Source: Anaerolineae bacterium (GTDB taxonomy: Bacteria > Chloroflexota > Anaerolineae > Promineifilales > Promineifilaceae). From it: 64,000 nt of DNA. Positions 61,801 to 64,000 of this stretch are shown here, one piece after another (the stretch's first letter is position 1; the number at the start of each line of letters is the position of its first letter). The notes below the pieces were generated by a model. The model was not told the DNA's origin, ran no database searches, and worked only from the letters and a program-made list of their open reading frames with translations. A program made the position numbers and the translations under genes. The stretch is from assembly GCA_020848035.1 (NCBI GenBank), contig JADLAX010000078.1:1-64000 (forward strand), written 5' to 3'.

Positions 61801-63018
61801 TCAAGTAGGCGCAGTATCCAGGGGCGGCGCAACGGCCAGGAAGTCGTAAGCGAAGCGCTGGCTGTAATTGCGGATGAGCTGCTCCACCCGCTCGTGCTGC
61901 GGCGAGGCGACAATCAGCCCAGCGTGCTGCTGTTTATGCACGCGGTACACAATTTCAGCGTCCTGGTAGCCAGACAGATCGGGCCACTCCTGCCGCGCCA
62001 GGCAAATCATCACCCCGGCGTACGCGCCCTTGTCCTCTGGCACCTGGTACTCCTGGCCACGCAGAGCGGCCGTTTCCAACCGCGCCCACTCCGCCCACAA
62101 ATTAATCCCGCTGGACGCTTCCACCAACTGTTCGATATTGGCCCCCCCAACGCGTGCGGCCGTTTCCAAAAAGTAAAATTCGCCGTCTGGCCCCTTGATA
62201 AACTCGGTGTGCGCCACGCCGCGCACCATGCCCAACGCCAAAATCAGCTGATTGTGCAGCTTGAGCAGCGCTTTCGTTTCTTTGTCCTTACGCGGCATCG
62301 TACGCGTCACAAAAACGCCGCCGTCGTGGGCCACATCAATGGGCGGCTGCAAATATTGGTGCGCCGTGGCAAAAACCACTTTACCCTGCCACACAATGGC
62401 GTCCACGTGGTAAACCGGCCCCGCCACGTACTGCTCCAGCAAAAAGTACGACTGCAAATCGCCCAATTCATCCAGCTTGCGCCACAGCATCTCAGCATGA
62501 TCCATGCGTTTGATGCCCATTGCCCCCGCCTCGGCGCGCGGCTTAAGCAGCCAGGGTGGCGGCACCCGGCCCATAAATTCACGCAGCTGATCGTAGTTGA
62601 AAACGGCCGTAAATTCCGGCACCCTAAACCCTTCCTGCCGCGCCTTCACCCGCATCGCCAGCTTATCACGAAAGTGGCGCATCACCGACTCGCCCATGTT
62701 GGGCAGGCGGAAATGCTCCCGCAGCGCCGCCGCTGTCAGCACGTCATAATCATCCAGCGGGATGATCTGGTCCACCGCCTTGCCGCGCATAAAGTAAGCA
62801 ATTGCATAAATGATGTCCGGCTGTTTAGACAACTGCGGCATGTAAAACACGTCGTCGATGCTGTCCCACGGCCACGGCTCGTTGTGCAGCTTGTCTCGCG
62901 TTACCAGCGCCACGCGGCAGCCCGCCGCTTTGGCGGCTGTTAAAAAAGTGGTTCCCTTAAAATAGCTGGCCAGGCACAAAATCGTCACCGGCTTTTCGGC
63001 AGAGTTCAAATCAGACAT
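61801..63018 (-). CDS. ATP-grasp enzyme of unknown substrate
   Basis: The protein has 405 residues. The N-terminal nucleotide-like fold (VTILCLASYFKGTTFLTAAK), the ATP-grasp core (WLLKPRAEAGAMGIKRM; YFLLEQYVAGPVYHVDAIVW; VAHTEFIKGPDGEFYFLETA with metal-binding Glu/Asn-type residues) and a C-terminal lobe match ATP-grasp carboxylate-amine ligases (similar to carbamoyl-phosphate synthase and dapdiamide-type ligases). It may join an amino acid or other carboxylate in a small-molecule or peptide modification; no clear partner is adjacent. The start follows GAGGAA. Confidence 0.87.
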   Translation of the reverse strand: MSDLNSAEKPVTILCLASYFKGTTFLTAAKAAGCRVALVTRDKLHNEPWPWDSIDDVFYMPQLSKQPDIIYAIAYFMRGKAVDQIIPLDDYDVLTAAALREHFRLPNMGESVMRHFRDKLAMRVKARQEGFRVPEFTAVFNYDQLREFMGRVPPPWLLKPRAEAGAMGIKRMDHAEMLWRKLDELGDLQSYFLLEQYVAGPVYHVDAIVWQGKVVFATAHQYLQPPIDVAHDGGVFVTRTMPRKDKETKALLKLHNQLILALGMVRGVAHTEFIKGPDGEFYFLETAARVGGANIEQLVEASSGINLWAEWARLETAALRGQEYQVPEDKGAYAGVMICLARQEWPDLSGYQDAEIVYRVHKQQHAGLIVASPQHERVEQLIRNYSQRFAYDFLAVAPPLDTAPT

Positions 63019-63172
63019 ACATTCCTCGGATTATTGTTTTTGCAGCAGTTGTTTAGGGCGCTTTGGGACTTCAGGGGTTTAGCAGCGAATTGGCGCGAAT
63101 TTTCACGAAAATTCGCATTAATTCGCTGCGAAAATTAGTCTGACCCACCAAATCCGAAAAGCCCCACTTTTG

Positions 63173-63961
63173 CTAGATGAGCAGCAGAATGATGGTCACA
63201 ACTGCGGCAATCGTCAAGACAAAAAAGCTGATGATGAGCAAAATGACCAGCCAATCGGTGTCTTCTCGACTGGCCGGGCGGTAGCTGGTGGAGAAATTGG
63301 CCACCGCCACGGCCGAATCCTCTCCCATCGCCCCCTCTGCGCGGTCAACCGGAGCGGGCACGGGCGTGGTGGGCACATACGGTGCCAGCAGCTCCGGCGT
63401 CACCTCCAGCTCGTCCTCACTGTCCATCGCCTCAGACAGAATGGTGACCAACTTTTCGTCGAGAACGGCCGTACGCCGGTTAGCCGTAAACGCCGCTTCC
63501 TCAGACGTTTCTTCGGTCTCGGCCTGTATCTCGGGCGGTGCCAGCTTGCGCACCCAGACGGGCAGCTCGTTACCCGTGCTTTCGGGCACAGCAGCCGCCC
63601 GGGCTTTTACTGCCGTTAATGCCGTCAGCAGCTCCTCACTATCCGCCAAAACCTCGCGGGAATTGCCCGTCAACGCCCCCAGCGGATCGCTTTTCATCAC
63701 TTCAATGTCTCGGGCCAGCAAGTAATATTGCAAGCGTTCGGGGTCAAACATCAAATGGCCGCTGGCACGGACCTCATCCCCCACATACAGCTGGGTATCA
63801 TCCTTCGTATGGCAGTTTAAATAATGCATCTCTTCCGCCAAGACAAACCCATCTTTATGCAACCGACTCACCTTCCCCACCACAAACACCAGGCCCAATG
63901 GTAATTCAGGTGGCAGCTTCGAGGCCAAACGGCCGTTCAGCCGACTTACCGAAATGTCCAT
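63173..63961 (-). CDS. Tail-anchored protein with an OB-like N-terminal domain
   Basis: The protein has 262 residues. The N-terminal ~90 residues have alternating beta-type sequence (GLVFVVGKVSRLHKDGFVLAE; QLYVGDEVRASGHLMFD) resembling a small OB-fold or SH3-like barrel. A low-complexity, acidic middle (about 150-225) is Pro/Glu-rich. The extreme C-terminus is one hydrophobic segment (WLVILLIISFFVLTIAAVVTIILLLI split over about 26 residues), so the protein is probably tail-anchored with the domain inside the cell. The start follows GGGAG. No family is recognised. Confidence 0.7.
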   Translation of the reverse strand: MDISVSRLNGRLASKLPPELPLGLVFVVGKVSRLHKDGFVLAEEMHYLNCHTKDDTQLYVGDEVRASGHLMFDPERLQYYLLARDIEVMKSDPLGALTGNSREVLADSEELLTALTAVKARAAAVPESTGNELPVWVRKLAPPEIQAETEETSEEAAFTANRRTAVLDEKLVTILSEAMDSEDELEVTPELLAPYVPTTPVPAPVDRAEGAMGEDSAVAVANFSTSYRPASREDTDWLVILLIISFFVLTIAAVVTIILLLI

Positions 63962-64000
63962 AACAAACTCCCAAAATCACGCTAAAAAACCTATTCTGGT

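Noticed and set aside
1-64000. tRNA or rRNA genes
   Set aside because: No cloverleaf-like or rRNA-like sequence was recognised when reading the intergenic regions; a short RNA could still be missed without a covariance search.

Overview
The window is a 64-kb piece of a GC-rich bacterial chromosome, most likely from a filamentous or environmental Chloroflexota (Anaerolineae/Caldilineae-like). The assignment is an inference. It rests on large secreted CSLREA/beta-helix/Calx-beta proteins ending in a YLPF-type tail, GAF-rich histidine kinases, a Ser/Thr kinase fused to a sulfatase-modifying-factor domain, a membrane pyrophosphatase, and many intergenic hairpins. No rRNA, tRNA, prophage, transposase or CRISPR array was seen. 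The most striking global feature is an iterated palindrome, ACGGCCGT (usually A/T-ACGGCCGT-T/A), inside genes on both strands. It reads as Thr-Ala-Val, Asn-Gly-Arg or Arg-Pro depending on frame and is reminiscent of cyanobacterial HIP1.

Layout. 1-9.7 kb (plus strand): the end of a MocR-type regulator, a PLP decarboxylase, the AzlCD amino-acid exporter, MOSC, cupin, PhzF-like and PNPOx-like proteins, a two-gene Thr/Ser exporter, a GNAT acetyltransferase and a SpoU methyltransferase. 9.9-22.2 kb (minus): a kinase-FGE fusion, a large protein with an acyltransferase-like HxxxDG motif, a GT39-type glycosyltransferase, biotin carboxylase, an AAC(3)-like acetyltransferase, enoyl-CoA hydratase, an atypical SDR and an MBL-fold hydrolase. 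22.2-31.6 kb (minus): an NAD-linked formate dehydrogenase system (NuoE-NuoF fusion, FdhD, Fe-S subunit, catalytic FdhA). FdhA is separated from the others by about 3.5 kb of accessory genes, including an AbrB/PIN toxin-antitoxin pair and a DUF4160-DUF2442-cupin/KTSC cassette in which DUF4160 is frameshifted.

31.9-43.9 kb is a cell-surface region: a CAP-domain protein and three tandem paralogous CSLREA/beta-helix proteins. 44-54 kb holds a degenerate HIT protein, the H+-pyrophosphatase, a class I aminotransferase, a GAF histidine kinase preceded by six 20-bp palindromic repeats, a thiolase, IlvE and methylglyoxal synthase. 54-64 kb holds a 7TM/PAS/GAF histidine kinase, Lgt, a nitrilase-family amidase, Era, a Tat-exported helical protein, an ATP-grasp enzyme and a tail-anchored protein.

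Functional themes are amino-acid turnover and export (MocR, decarboxylase, AzlCD, ThrE-like, IlvE, class I aminotransferase), acyl-CoA metabolism (AccC, enoyl-CoA hydratase, thiolase), formate oxidation, signalling and the cell surface. Several genes (7203, 17053, 47183, 57707) have a good -35/-10 pair with the -10 only 6-8 nt before the start codon, which suggests leaderless mRNAs. Many other starts have clear Shine-Dalgarno sites, and these were used to trim starts that had run into repeats.
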